From: Limimaricola sp.
GTDB lineage: Bacteria > Pseudomonadota > Alphaproteobacteria > Rhodobacterales > Rhodobacteraceae
Reading direction: 5' to 3'
Assembly: GCF_016125575.1 (NCBI RefSeq)
Contig: NZ_WGLM01000002.1
Location: 1 to 64,000, forward strand
DNA length: 64,000 nt
This document shows, piece after piece, positions 24,855 to 33,726 of the stretch. Made by a program: the position numbers and the translations under genes. The notes below the pieces were generated by a model. That model did not search any database and was not told the DNA's origin. It worked only from the letters and a program-made list of their open reading frames with translations. How positions within the stretch are numbered: the stretch's first letter is position 1; each line of letters starts with the position of its first letter.

Positions 24855-25267
24855 GCACCGTGTTCAGGCGGCCCATTGGCCGCGGCGGCGGGGTCCATCC
24901 AAAGCGGGCCCCATGCATGTCCGTCGGGGTCGGTGAAGCCGATGCTGTACATAAAGCCGAGATCCTCGGCGCCATGCACCTCGGTGCCGCCGTGCGCAAC
25001 CGCGCGGCGGCCCAATTCGTCCACCTCTTCGCGGCTTTCGCACGAGATCGCCAGAAGGTGCTGCGACTGTTCGCGCGGGTTGCCCACCGGCAGGTTGGCG
25101 AACCCGGCATAGCGGTCATGGGTCTGGATCATCACGAAGATCTGGTCCGAGACCACCACGCAGGCCGTGGTATCATCGGAAAAATTCTCGTTCACCGAAA
25201 AGCCGAGGCCCTCGTAGAACCGGCGCGAGACGGCGAGGTCCTGCACTGGCAGGCTGATGAAGATCAT
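24851..25267 (-). CDS. VOC family protein (glyoxalase/bleomycin-resistance fold)
   Basis: 138 residues from the ATG at 25267 (MIFISLPVQDLAVSRRFYEG). It contains the paired beta-alpha-beta modules of the vicinal oxygen chelate fold, with FTDPDGHAWGPLWMDP near the end. The relatives are mostly uncharacterised lactoylglutathione-lyase-like proteins. A longer frame to 25396 overlaps the LysR gene in another frame and is not favoured. It converges on the FKBP gene and shares its stop bases. Confidence 0.8.
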   Translation of the reverse strand: MIFISLPVQDLAVSRRFYEGLGFSVNENFSDDTTACVVVSDQIFVMIQTHDRYAGFANLPVGNPREQSQHLLAISCESREEVDELGRRAVAHGGTEVHGAEDLGFMYSIGFTDPDGHAWGPLWMDPAAAANGPPEHGA

Positions 25268-25356
25268 GCGGGACAAGGGGGTGCTCCTTCGGCAGTTGTC
25301 GAGGCACCTTAGGACCGGGCCCCGGCCGCTGGCAAGCGGCTGCGCACGGGGGCGGC

Positions 25357-26271
25357 TCAGCCGGCCGCCTCGTCCTCGATCTGCGCCAGCAGCCACTGGT
25401 GAAACCGGGCAAGCGGGCTGCCGGGGCGCAGTTTGCCAGCGGTGACCAAGTGATATTGCAGGTCTGACGTGGCCGTCTCGACAAAGCAGCGCACAAGGTC
25501 TCCGGCCGCAAGCGCATCGCTGACCAGAGATCGGCGGACCAGCGCAAACCCCTCGCCCCGCTGGCAGGCCGCGATCATCTCGGCAAAGCTGTCGAACTCC
25601 GGCCCTCCGTCAAAGTCGAAGAACTTCGCCGCGTCCTGCATCGGATAGAGTTGCGCCAGCCATCGTCTCCAGTCCAGCAACGTGTGGCGCGCGCCCGTGT
25701 AGCGCAGCAGGGGCGCCGTGGTCAGCGCCATCTGCGGCGGCAGCGTCCGGGCCAGTTCAGGCGCGCAGACGGCAAATTCCTCGTCCAGCCCCAGCGGCGT
25801 TGCCTGCAGATCGGGGCTGCCCGGGCCAAGCCAGATCGCGGCATCCACCTCGCCCCCCAGGACATCCGCCCGCCGGTATTCCATCACCAGGTTGACGCCG
25901 ATGCCCGGGTGCGCCTCGAAGAAATCGGCCAGCCGGGGCGCCAGCCAGCGGCTGCCGAATTCGGGGATGGTCGAGACGGTGATCTTGCGCTCGGACCGGG
26001 TGCGCCGGGCGGCGTGAAGCGTGTCGTGCAGCTGGGCAAGGGCGGTCTGGATCGCTGGCCGGATCTGCGTGCCCAGCGGCGTCAGCGCCACGCCCGGCCG
26101 TTGCCGCACGAAGACCGGGGCGCCAAGGAAGGTTTCCAGCTGCGCAATCTGGTGGCTGACTGCCGTCTGGGTCAGGCCAAGTGTCTCGGCCGCCCGGGTA
26201 AAATTCTCATGCTCTGCGACCGCCAGAAAGGCCCGAAGGCAGGACAGCGGGGGAAGCGGGCCTGTCATCAT
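25357..26271 (-). CDS. LysR-family transcriptional regulator (GcvA-like)
   Basis: 304 residues. The N-terminal helix-turn-helix is LRAFLAVAEHENFTRAAETL followed by GLTQTAVSHQIAQLE. The effector domain begins near residue 95 (KITVSTIPEFGSRWLAPRL), a pattern typical of the GcvA subgroup. It is divergent from a 42-residue ORF at 26371, with 99 bases between them. LysR proteins commonly control the divergent gene, so that small ORF or the VOC gene are the likely targets. The effector is unknown. Confidence 0.85.
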   Translation of the reverse strand: MMTGPLPPLSCLRAFLAVAEHENFTRAAETLGLTQTAVSHQIAQLETFLGAPVFVRQRPGVALTPLGTQIRPAIQTALAQLHDTLHAARRTRSERKITVSTIPEFGSRWLAPRLADFFEAHPGIGVNLVMEYRRADVLGGEVDAAIWLGPGSPDLQATPLGLDEEFAVCAPELARTLPPQMALTTAPLLRYTGARHTLLDWRRWLAQLYPMQDAAKFFDFDGGPEFDSFAEMIAACQRGEGFALVRRSLVSDALAAGDLVRCFVETATSDLQYHLVTAGKLRPGSPLARFHQWLLAQIEDEAAG

Positions 26272-26370
26272 GAAAATCCATCATGGTTGGCATGGCGAGG
26301 TTTCGTTTCCAGACTCCATGGATATTGAGCGAGATGGCGCATGTCTACGCGCATCTGGATTGGAAATGTC

Positions 26371-26499
26371 ATGAAGATTATTGGTCGTCTATTCGCCCGC
26401 AGGGCCGCAGCGCCCCCGCCGCCGCACACAAACGCACTGCGCCGCGACCTTGGATTGGTCGAGGAACCCCGGCGCGCGCCGGACTGGTGGCAGCTTTAA
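26371..26499 (+). CDS. Small protein, 42 residues, unknown (DUF1127-like tail?)
   Basis: An ATG frame starting MKIIGRLFARRAAA and ending in LRRDLGL then PDWWQL, with TAA at 26497-26499. It is divergent from the LysR gene and its stop overlaps the convergent fabI stop by four bases, the same tight packing seen at three other convergent pairs here. The RRDLGL stretch recalls the RDIGL of small DUF1127 proteins, but the match is short. A weak GGA lies before the ATG. Start, expression and function are unproven. Confidence 0.5.
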   Translation: MKIIGRLFARRAAAPPPPHTNALRRDLGLVEEPRRAPDWWQL

Positions 26500-27287
26500 A
26501 CGAGGTTCTCGGGCTGCGGCATGCCGATGACGTGGAAGCCGCCATCGACGCGCACCACCTCGCCGGTGGTGAAGGCGCCGCCGTCCGAGGCCAGCCACAC
26601 CGCCGTGCCGCCCACCGCCTCCAGCGTGGCATTGGCGCGCAGGGGCGCGTTCTGTTCGGTATGGCGGAAGGTGCGCCGGGCGCCGGCAATGGCCGAGCCT
26701 GCCAGCGTCTTCATCGGGCCGGGGCTGATCGCGTTGACGCGGATCTTCTGCGGGCCAAGATCGTTGGCAAGGTAGCGCACGGCCGATTCCAGCGCCGCCT
26801 TGGCCACGCCCATGACGTTGTAGAACGGCGTTACCCGGTTCGCGCCCTGATAGGTCAGTGTGATGATCGTGCCGCCGTCGGGCATCATCTCGGCCGCGCG
26901 GCGGGCGACGTCGATCAACGAATAGCAGCTTATCGTCAGCGAATTCTGGAAATTCGCCTTGGAGGTGTCGATGAAACGGCCTGACAGTTCGGCCTTGTCG
27001 GAATAGGCGATGGCGTGAACCACGAAATCCAGCGTGCTCCATTCCGCTTTCAGCGTGGCGAAGGCCCCATCCATCGACGCCTCATCGGTCACGTCACAGT
27101 CCAGCATGATCTTGCCGTCCACCTCGGCCGCAAGCGGGGCTAGGCGTTTGCCAAAGGCCTCGCCCTGGTAGGTAAAGGCCAGTTCGGCGCCCGCGGCATG
27201 CATTTCGCGCGCGATGCCCCATGCGATCGAGTGGTCGTTGGCGACCCCCATGATCAACCCGCGCTTGCCGGTCAGCGACAATGTCAT
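26496..27287 (-). CDS. fabI: Enoyl-[acyl-carrier-protein] reductase FabI
   Basis: 263 residues from the ATG at 27287 (MTLSLTGKRGLIMGVANDHS). Short-chain reductase fold with the FabI catalytic pair Tyr156 and Lys163 in FYNVMGVAKAALES, the same numbering as E. coli. It performs the last reduction of the fatty-acid elongation cycle and is the triclosan target. The start is four bases after the fabB stop, so it is the third gene of fabA-fabB-fabI. Extension to 27338 would overlap fabB. Confidence 0.95.
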   Translation of the reverse strand: MTLSLTGKRGLIMGVANDHSIAWGIAREMHAAGAELAFTYQGEAFGKRLAPLAAEVDGKIMLDCDVTDEASMDGAFATLKAEWSTLDFVVHAIAYSDKAELSGRFIDTSKANFQNSLTISCYSLIDVARRAAEMMPDGGTIITLTYQGANRVTPFYNVMGVAKAALESAVRYLANDLGPQKIRVNAISPGPMKTLAGSAIAGARRTFRHTEQNAPLRANATLEAVGGTAVWLASDGGAFTTGEVVRVDGGFHVIGMPQPENLV

Positions 27288-27291
27288 GGTG

Positions 27292-28521
27292 TCAGTCCCT
27301 GAATTTGGACAAAAGCATCGAGCCGTTCGTTCCGCCAAAGCCGAAGCTGTTGGTCATCACCGTGTCGAGGCCCGCGGCATCGACCCGCGTTGTCGCAATC
27401 TCTGCCGGATGAAGCGCGGGGTCCAGCGTTTCAACGTTGATCGACGGGGCGATGTAGTCGCCCTTCAGCATCAGCAGGCAGTAGATGGCCTCTTGCGCGC
27501 CCGTCGCGCCCTGGCTGTGGCCGGTCATCGACTTGGTCGAGCTGATCGGCGGCGTCGTCCCCTCGCCGAAGACGCGGCGCACCGCCTTCACCTCGCCAAC
27601 GTCACCCACGGGTGTCGAGGTGCCGTGCGCGTTGATGTAGCTGACCTTGCGGTCTTCGGGCAGCGTTTGCAGCGCCAGCCGCATCGCCCGCTCGCCGCCC
27701 TCGCCCGAGGGGGCGACCATGTCATGCCCGTCGCTGGTCGCGGCAAAGCCCGTGACCTCGGCATAGATCTTCGCACCGCGGGCCTGTGCATGTTCAAGCG
27801 ATTCCAGCACGACGATCCCGCCGCCGCCCGCGATGACGAAACCGTCGCGCCCTGCGTCGAAGGCGCGCGAGGCCTTCTGGGGCGTGTCGTTGTATTTCGC
27901 CGACATCGCGCCCATCGCGTCGAAGAGGCACGACAGCGTCCAGTCGAGTTCCTCGCCGCCGCCCGCGAACATCACGTCCTGCTTGCCCATCATGATCTGT
28001 TCGGCCGCGGCCCCGATGCAATGCAGGCTGGTCGAGCAGGCCGATGTGATGGAATAGTTGATGCCCTTGATATGGAAGGCGGTCGACAGGTTCGCCGAAA
28101 TGGTCGAGCCCATGCACTTGGGCACCGCGAAGGGGCCAATCCGCTTGGTGGCATTGGTCGCCAGCACCGACTGGTGCGCGGTGAACATGGCGCTGGTCGA
28201 CGGCCCGCCAGAGCCCGCGATCAGCCCGGTGCGCGGGTTGACGATGTCGGCCTCTTCCAGCCCGGCATCGGCGATCGCCTGGGTCATCGCGATATGGGCA
28301 TAGGCCGCACCCGGCCCCATGAACCGCAGCGCGCGCTTGTCCACATGCTCGGCCAGGTCAATTTTCAGCGTGCCGGCGATCTGGCTGCGAAAGTTGCGTT
28401 CGGCCATCTCGGGGCTTGCCTCGATACCCGAACGGCCAGCACGCAGGGCAGCATCCACCTCGGCGGCGGTATTGCCGATGGGCGAGACGATTCCCAGCCC
28501 GGTGACGACGACGCGGCGCAT
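27292..28521 (-). CDS. fabB: 3-oxoacyl-[ACP] synthase I (beta-ketoacyl-ACP synthase)
   Basis: 409 residues. Catalytic Cys162 lies in SITSACSTS, His299 in [12 protein letters not shown], Lys330 in [12 protein letters not shown] and His335 in the same block, the complete KAS I/II set. The partner FabA immediately upstream identifies it as FabB, which extends the cis-unsaturated intermediates made by FabA. The ATG at 28521 gives [14 protein letters not shown]. The long upstream extension runs through fabA in another frame. Confidence 0.95.
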   Translation of the reverse strand: MRRVVVTGLGIVSPIGNTAAEVDAALRAGRSGIEASPEMAERNFRSQIAGTLKIDLAEHVDKRALRFMGPGAAYAHIAMTQAIADAGLEEADIVNPRTGLIAGSGGPSTSAMFTAHQSVLATNATKRIGPFAVPKCMGSTISANLSTAFHIKGINYSITSACSTSLHCIGAAAEQIMMGKQDVMFAGGGEELDWTLSCLFDAMGAMSAKYNDTPQKASRAFDAGRDGFVIAGGGGIVVLESLEHAQARGAKIYAEVTGFAATSDGHDMVAPSGEGGERAMRLALQTLPEDRKVSYINAHGTSTPVGDVGEVKAVRRVFGEGTTPPISSTKSMTGHSQGATGAQEAIYCLLMLKGDYIAPSINVETLDPALHPAEIATTRVDAAGLDTVMTNSFGFGGTNGSMLLSKFRD

Positions 28522-28541
28522 GGGCGCACTCCTTGCTTGGG

Positions 28542-29051
28542 TCAGTTGGCCGACAACGCGACCTTCATGTCCTTGACGATGTAGATGACCTCGCCGTCGG
28601 CTTCGACCACGCCATCGGCCACACCCATCGTCAGACGGCGGGTCTGGATCGCCTTGGTGAAATCGATCTTGTAGGTCAGCATCTTGCGGTCGGGGCGGAC
28701 CATGCCGGTCAGCTTCACCTCGCCCACGCCCAGCGCATAGCCGCGCCCCTGCCAGCCGCGCCAGCCAAGGTTGAAGCCGGTCAGCTGCCACAGCCCGTCA
28801 AGGCCAAGGCAGCCGGGCATGATCGGGTTGCCGGGGAAGTGGCAGGCGAAGAACCACAGGTCGGGCGTGATGTCGAACTCGGCCAGCACGTGGCCCTTGC
28901 CATGCACCCCGCCATCCTCCGAGATCTCGGTGATCCGGTCCATCATCAGCATCGGCGGCTCGGGCAGCTGGGCGTTGCCGGGTCCGAACAACTCGCCGCG
29001 GGCACAGGCCAACAGGTCATCCTTGCCGAAACTGGTGGGGTAGATCGCCAT
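28542..29051 (-). CDS. fabA: 3-hydroxydecanoyl-[ACP] dehydratase/isomerase FabA
   Basis: 169 residues, the family length. Catalytic His71 lies in [12 protein letters not shown] and Asp85 in [10 protein letters not shown]. FabA introduces the double bond that makes unsaturated fatty acids under anaerobic-compatible synthesis. I chose the ATG at 29051 ([14 protein letters not shown]); another lies five codons upstream. It is divergent from irr with 165 bases between the starts, an arrangement conserved in Rhodobacterales and related alphaproteobacteria. Confidence 0.95.
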   Translation of the reverse strand: MAIYPTSFGKDDLLACARGELFGPGNAQLPEPPMLMMDRITEISEDGGVHGKGHVLAEFDITPDLWFFACHFPGNPIMPGCLGLDGLWQLTGFNLGWRGWQGRGYALGVGEVKLTGMVRPDRKMLTYKIDFTKAIQTRRLTMGVADGVVEADGEVIYIVKDMKVALSAN

Positions 29052-29216
29052 GCAGTGCCCGTCCATTGCTGCCCTTGCCGTTCTCGCCCCTCTAGCATCC
29101 GGGGGTGAAGAAGGGCAAGTGTGCAGGGCCGGGCGCGCCCGCCCGGCGCGGCCTGCGCCCCTTGCCGGACGCTGTTTTGCATTGAAACTCGGCTGCGAAG
29201 GGCCATATTCGGCGGC

Positions 29217-29654
29217 ATGGAAACGAAATTCGCATCCCCAGTGTCCGAGGCCGCGCGCCGCGGTGCCGAATGGCTGGCACAGGCGGCGCTGCGCCCGACG
29301 CGGCAGCGCGTTGCGCTGGCGGCGCTTCTGGTGGGCGATGGCCGGTCGCGTCACGTGACCGCAGAGGGCCTGTTCGACGCTGCTTCTGCCGCGGGTGAGG
29401 GTGTGTCGCTGGCCACCGTCTACAACACGCTGCGGGCCTTCTGCGCGGCTGGGCTGATGCGCGAGATCGTCGTCGACGGCTCGAAATGCTACTTCGACAC
29501 CAACATGTCGGATCATCCGCATTTCTACTGGGAAGAGACCGGCCAGCTGACCGACGCGCCCGCCGACCAGCTGGATATCCGCCACCTGCCGCGCGCACCC
29601 GAAGGTGCCGAGGTGGCCGCGGTCGACGTGGTGATCCGCCTGCGCCGCCGCTAG
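29217..29654 (+). CDS. irr: Iron response regulator Irr (Fur family)
   Basis: 145 residues. A winged-helix domain with [14 protein letters not shown] and [14 protein letters not shown] is followed by a dimer domain containing [14 protein letters not shown], the His-rich metal/heme motif of Irr. The Cys-Pro heme motif found in Bradyrhizobium Irr is absent, as I recall for Rhodobacter-type Irr. Irr represses or activates iron genes when iron is low. Its position divergent from fabA is the usual one. Its stop overlaps that of the SulP gene at a CTAG. Confidence 0.85.
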   Translation: METKFASPVSEAARRGAEWLAQAALRPTRQRVALAALLVGDGRSRHVTAEGLFDAASAAGEGVSLATVYNTLRAFCAAGLMREIVVDGSKCYFDTNMSDHPHFYWEETGQLTDAPADQLDIRHLPRAPEGAEVAAVDVVIRLRRR

Positions 29655-31336
29655 GCCAGCGCGCCCGCCTTCCACGCCCTGACGGCATCTTCCACCGAAT
29701 GATGCACCGCGCCCGGCCCGAAGGCCGCGATCAGCCCGGTGCGCCGCGCCGCGCCCGTAGCCGTCTGCGATTCCAGCCGCGCCAGCGCCACCGCGAACCC
29801 GCCCGCGCGCCATCCCGCGACCCGGTCGCGCAGCAGGTCCGCGCCGGTGAAGTCGATGCTGGCCACCGCCGCCGCCTCGATCACCAGCAGGCGGGCGGGC
29901 CGCGTGGCCAGCGCCGTGTCGATCTGCGCCAGCATCCCGCGGGTATTGATGAAGTTCACCGGCGCGCCCAGCGCCATCACCAGCACGCCGTCTTCGCGCT
30001 GGCCGGGCCGTTCGGGCGTGTCGGCCCACCAGATCGTGGTGCCGGGCAGGCGCAGCAACTCGCGGCATTGGGGCCGGGCGATGGTGTAAAGGCTGTGGAC
30101 CAGCGACAGCACGATCGCGAGGCCCACGCCTACGCCGATCGGCAGGAATACGACCAGCGCCGCGCTTGCCACCAACAATAACGCTTCTTGCGGGCTTTGC
30201 CGGGCGATGCGCAGCGCCAGCCGCGCCCGCACGATCCGGGTTGCGATGAAGATCAGCGTACCAGCCAGCGCGGCCTGCGGCACCAGCGCCAGCAGCCCGC
30301 CCCCCGCCAGCACCACCACCGCACAGACGGCCACCGCCAGCACCCCCGCCAGTTGCGACCTCCCGCCCGAGTTGGCGACGATGGCGCTGCGCGGCGGGCT
30401 GGCGTTGACCGGAAAGGCACCCAATGCCGCTGCGGCGATGTTGGCCGCACCCAAGGCAGCGAAAGTCCGGCCGATTGCGTCCTCACTTTCGGGCAGGGCG
30501 CCGTCATCCAACGCCTGCAGAACCGCCGCGGTCTGGATCATCACGAGGACCGCCACGACAAGCGCCAGCGGCAACAGCGCGGCGATGGTTGGCCAGCCGG
30601 GCAGGGTCAGGTGCGGCACCTGAAGCTGCAGTGTCACATCGCCCAGCACCTCCAGCCCGCCTGTCCCCCGCCCAAGGGCAAGAACGAGGCCAAGACTGGC
30701 AGCGAGGCCCAGCAGCGGGCCGGGCAGACGCGGGTTCAGCCATTCGGCTGCCAAGGCTATGGCCAACATGCCCCCGCCCACCGCCAACGGCAGCGCATGC
30801 GTGCCTTGCAGTGTGGCCATCACGTCCCACAGACGTGCCGCCCCGGTGCCGGGCGGCGTGGGCAGGCCCAGCAGGACGGGCAGTTGCCCGATGACGATAT
30901 GCACCGCGATCCCGATCAGGAACCCGGTCGTCACCGGCTGCGACATCAGGTCGGCCGCCCAGCCAAGCCGCATCACCCATGCGCCCAGCAACAACAGGCC
31001 CACCATCAGGGCCAGCACTACCGCCAGTCCGGCCACCTGCCCACCGCCTGCCAGCGCCAGCACGGCCAGCGTGCCGCCGATGACCGGGGCGATGGTGGAG
31101 TCGGCCCCGACCGACAGCGCCCGTGCCCGGCCGAAGACGGCGAAGGCCAGCGTGCCGGCCGCAAAGGCCAGCAGGCCCGTTACCGGCGGCAGGCCGATGA
31201 GCCGCGCGGTGGCCAGCTGTTCGGGAATGGCGATGGCCGCCAGCGTCAGCGCCGCGGCGGCATCGCCCGGCAGCCATGTCGCACGATAGCTGCGCAACGT
31301 GGGAAAAAGGCCGCCGCCGCTGGATGATGTGCCCAT
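29651..31336 (-). CDS. SulP-family anion transporter
   Basis: 561 residues from the ATG at 31336; a TTG at 31378 would add 14. About twelve membrane segments (residues 20-430) include the SulP signature region around [14 protein letters not shown] and [21 protein letters not shown] cytoplasmic STAS domain follows (about 445-555, [19 protein letters not shown]). Members carry sulfate, bicarbonate or dicarboxylates; no carbonic anhydrase or sulfur genes are near to choose among them. It converges on irr. Confidence 0.85.
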   Translation of the reverse strand: MGTSSSGGGLFPTLRSYRATWLPGDAAAALTLAAIAIPEQLATARLIGLPPVTGLLAFAAGTLAFAVFGRARALSVGADSTIAPVIGGTLAVLALAGGGQVAGLAVVLALMVGLLLLGAWVMRLGWAADLMSQPVTTGFLIGIAVHIVIGQLPVLLGLPTPPGTGAARLWDVMATLQGTHALPLAVGGGMLAIALAAEWLNPRLPGPLLGLAASLGLVLALGRGTGGLEVLGDVTLQLQVPHLTLPGWPTIAALLPLALVVAVLVMIQTAAVLQALDDGALPESEDAIGRTFAALGAANIAAAALGAFPVNASPPRSAIVANSGGRSQLAGVLAVAVCAVVVLAGGGLLALVPQAALAGTLIFIATRIVRARLALRIARQSPQEALLLVASAALVVFLPIGVGVGLAIVLSLVHSLYTIARPQCRELLRLPGTTIWWADTPERPGQREDGVLVMALGAPVNFINTRGMLAQIDTALATRPARLLVIEAAAVASIDFTGADLLRDRVAGWRAGGFAVALARLESQTATGAARRTGLIAAFGPGAVHHSVEDAVRAWKAGALA

Positions 31337-31491
31337 GCCGTCAGGGTTGCGGCTGGCCCAATCGCCTGTCAACGACAATCCCCAAGTGCCAGCCGGCCAG
31401 CCGCCGCCGGCCGCAGATTCGCGGGCTGGACAAGGTCACTGCGGGCTGGCCCAATGGCAGCCGCCGACATGGCGCGAGAAGGAGAGGCAAG

Positions 31492-32916
31492 ATGATTACA
31501 AAGCGCGACTTCTACATTGATGGCCAATGGACCGGCCCGCTTTCCGGCCGCGATTGGCAAGTCATCAACCCCGCGACGGAGGAACCGGTTGCCGTGATTT
31601 CGCTGGGTGGCGCCGAGGACATCGACCGCGCCGTCGCCGCCGCCAAGGCCGCCTTCGACAGCTGGTCGCGCACCACGCCGGCCCACCGGCTGGCGTTGCT
31701 GGAAAAGCTGCTGGAGATTTACCGGCGCCGCTATGACGAGATGGTCCAGACGATCACGCTGGAACTGGGCGCGCCCGTCACGATGTGTCACGACCAGCAG
31801 GCCGACGTGGGCGTTGGCCACCTGCAGGGCTTCATCGACGCGATGAAGGCGCTGGAATGGGAAGAGACCCTGCCCAACGGCGACACGCTGGTGCGCGAGC
31901 CCATCGGAGTTTGCGGGCTGATCACGCCCTGGAACTGGCCGATTAACCAGATCGCGCTGAAGGTCATCCCGGCGCTCGCGGCGGGCTGCACCTGCGTGCT
32001 GAAGCCGTCCGAATTCACGCCCCTCAACGCGCTCCTCTACGCCGAGATGATCGACGAGGCGGGGTTTCCGCCGGGGGTCTTCAACCTTGTCAACGGTGAC
32101 GGGGTGAACGCCGGTGCGGCGCTCTCCCGCCACCCCGACATCGCGATGATGTCCTTCACCGGCTCCACCCGCGCGGGCACGGCCGTCAGCATCGACGCGG
32201 CGCCGACCGTCAAGCGGGTGACGCTGGAACTGGGGGGCAAATCCCCCAACATCGTCTTTGCCGATGCCGACCTGGACGAGCGGGTGCCGGCGAGCGTCGC
32301 CGAATGCTTCAACAATTCCGGCCAAAGTTGCGACGCCCCCACCCGTTTGCTGGTCGAGGCCAGCGTCTATGACCGCGTGGTGGAGTTGGCCAAGGCTGCG
32401 GGCGAGGCGCAGGCGGTGGGCGACCCCACCAAACCCGGCGACCATATCGGCCCGCTGGTCAGCGACGTGCAGTTCGGCCGCGTTCAGGCCCTGATCGAGG
32501 CGGGTGTGGCCGAGGGCGCGCGCGTGCTGGTGGGCGGCCCCGGTCGGCCCGAGGGGATGAACCGGGGATACTACGTGCGCCCCACCATCTTTGCCGACGT
32601 CAACAACCAGATGCGCATCGCCCGCGAAGAGGTGTTCGGCCCGGTGCTCGCCCTGATCCCCTTCACCGACGAGGAGCAGGCGATCGCGATTGCCAACGAT
32701 ACGCCCTATGGCCTTGCGGCCTACGTGCAGACCGGCGACATGGCGCGCGCCCAGCGTGTGGCTCGGCGGCTGCGCGCCGGGATGGTGCATATCAACGGCG
32801 GTCCGCACCGTTACGGCAGCCCCTTCGGCGGCTACAAGATGTCTGGCAATGGGCGCGAGGGCGGGCGTTTCGGGATCGAGGATTACCTCGAGATCAAGAC
32901 GGTCCATTTACCCTGA
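31492..32916 (+). CDS. NAD(P)-dependent aldehyde dehydrogenase
   Basis: 474 residues. The catalytic Cys280 is in NNSGQSCDAPTR, general base Glu246 in LELGGKSP, and the NAD-binding loop is SFTGSTRAGT. AAGGAGAGG precedes the ATG at 31492. It ends in a terminator. Its neighbours are a GntR regulator and polyamine genes, so a role in oxidising an aminoaldehyde such as gamma-glutamylaminobutyraldehyde is plausible, but the sequence alone gives only the family. It lacks the GntR operator seen at the other promoters. Confidence 0.85.
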   Translation: MITKRDFYIDGQWTGPLSGRDWQVINPATEEPVAVISLGGAEDIDRAVAAAKAAFDSWSRTTPAHRLALLEKLLEIYRRRYDEMVQTITLELGAPVTMCHDQQADVGVGHLQGFIDAMKALEWEETLPNGDTLVREPIGVCGLITPWNWPINQIALKVIPALAAGCTCVLKPSEFTPLNALLYAEMIDEAGFPPGVFNLVNGDGVNAGAALSRHPDIAMMSFTGSTRAGTAVSIDAAPTVKRVTLELGGKSPNIVFADADLDERVPASVAECFNNSGQSCDAPTRLLVEASVYDRVVELAKAAGEAQAVGDPTKPGDHIGPLVSDVQFGRVQALIEAGVAEGARVLVGGPGRPEGMNRGYYVRPTIFADVNNQMRIAREEVFGPVLALIPFTDEEQAIAIANDTPYGLAAYVQTGDMARAQRVARRLRAGMVHINGGPHRYGSPFGGYKMSGNGREGGRFGIEDYLEIKTVHLP

Positions 32917-32938
32917 AACGCCAGAACGGGGCGTTTTT
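32916..32938 (+). terminator. Terminator of the aldehyde dehydrogenase gene
   Basis: AAACGCC (32916-32922) pairs with GGCGTTT (32930-32936) across the loop AGAACGG and runs into a five-T tract. The stem begins at the last base of the stop codon. It separates the gene from the GntR promoter. Confidence 0.8.
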
Positions 32939-32941
32939 GGA

Positions 32942-32953
32942 TTTGATCATTTT
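32942..32953 (+). promoter_or_regulatory. Candidate GntR operator, site 1 (autoregulation)
   Basis: TTTGATCATTTT, one of three sites matching TTTGATCAWWTT in the region. It lies 82-93 bases upstream of the GntR start and just after the terminator. A weak promoter reading TTGATC, 17 bases, CAAACT overlaps it. Confidence 0.5.
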
Positions 32954-33034
32954 TGTGCCTTGCGCCAAACTCTACCCCGGCGCGGGACACATCCGGTCTG
33001 CGCGCCGTTGAACCGGCAAGGGGGTGCTGCCGTC

Positions 33035-33688
33035 TTGGACCAGAAAACACCCAATCCACCCGCGCACGAGGTTGCCTACCGCAGGCTGCGCGAGATGGTG
33101 CTGGATGGCGAGTTGGAGCCCGGACAGGCGGTAACGATCCAAGGGCTGGTCGCGCTGTTGCAGTCGGGGATGACCCCGGTGCGCGAGGCAATCCGCCGCC
33201 TGATCGCCGAGGGCGGACTGGAGTTTCAGGGCAATCGCCGCGTTTCGGTCCCGGTACTGGACCGGCCCCGTATCGAGGAACTGGCCTTCGCGCGGCTGGC
33301 GCTTGAACCCTGGCTGGCGGGGCAGGCGGCAGTGCGGATCCGGCCGGCCGAGATCGCCACGCTGGAACGGATCGACGATGCGCTAAACGCGGCCATCGCG
33401 CGGGGCGACGTGCGGGCCTACCTGCGGCGCAACTACGAGTTCCACGCGCGGCTTTACGCGGCCTCCGGTGCGACGGTGCTGACCGGGCTGGTCGATGCGC
33501 TGTGGCTGCGGATGGGCCCGTCGCTGCGGGTGGTCTGCGGGCGCTTCGGCACCTCGAACCTGCCTGACATGCATGAAAGCGCGCTGGCCGCCCTGCGCGC
33601 GGGCGATGCAGCCGCGACCGAGGCCGCGATTCATGCCGATATCAGCCAGGGCTTTGCCCAGATCCGCCTGTCGTTGGCGGCGGGTTAA
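33035..33688 (+). CDS. GntR-family transcriptional regulator (FadR/VanR-type, FCD domain)
   Basis: 217 residues from a TTG start at 33035, with AAGGGGG about ten bases upstream; no ATG or GTG in frame fits. The N-terminal winged helix contains VAYRRLREMVLDGELEPG and GMTPVREAIRRL. The C-terminal helical FCD domain binds the effector through residues such as those in NYEFHARLY and DMHESALAALRAGD. It sits between the aldehyde dehydrogenase and the polyamine catabolic genes. Three TTTGATCAWWTT sites (its own upstream region, spuC promoter, potF promoter) suggest it controls this region. Confidence 0.85.
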   Translation: MDQKTPNPPAHEVAYRRLREMVLDGELEPGQAVTIQGLVALLQSGMTPVREAIRRLIAEGGLEFQGNRRVSVPVLDRPRIEELAFARLALEPWLAGQAAVRIRPAEIATLERIDDALNAAIARGDVRAYLRRNYEFHARLYAASGATVLTGLVDALWLRMGPSLRVVCGRFGTSNLPDMHESALAALRAGDAAATEAAIHADISQGFAQIRLSLAAG

Positions 33689-33726
33689 GGCGCGGGAGCA
33701 GTCCGAAGACGGTCCGGCCCGCGCGC

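Noticed and set aside
29052-29216. Irr/Fur (iron control) box in the fabA-irr divergent region
   Set aside because: I looked for an AT-rich dyad of the ICE or Fur type and found none convincing.
33689-33726. Bidirectional terminator between the GntR gene and puuB
   Set aside because: A GGCGCGGG/CCCGCGCGCC pairing is possible but bulged and lacks a T-run on either strand.
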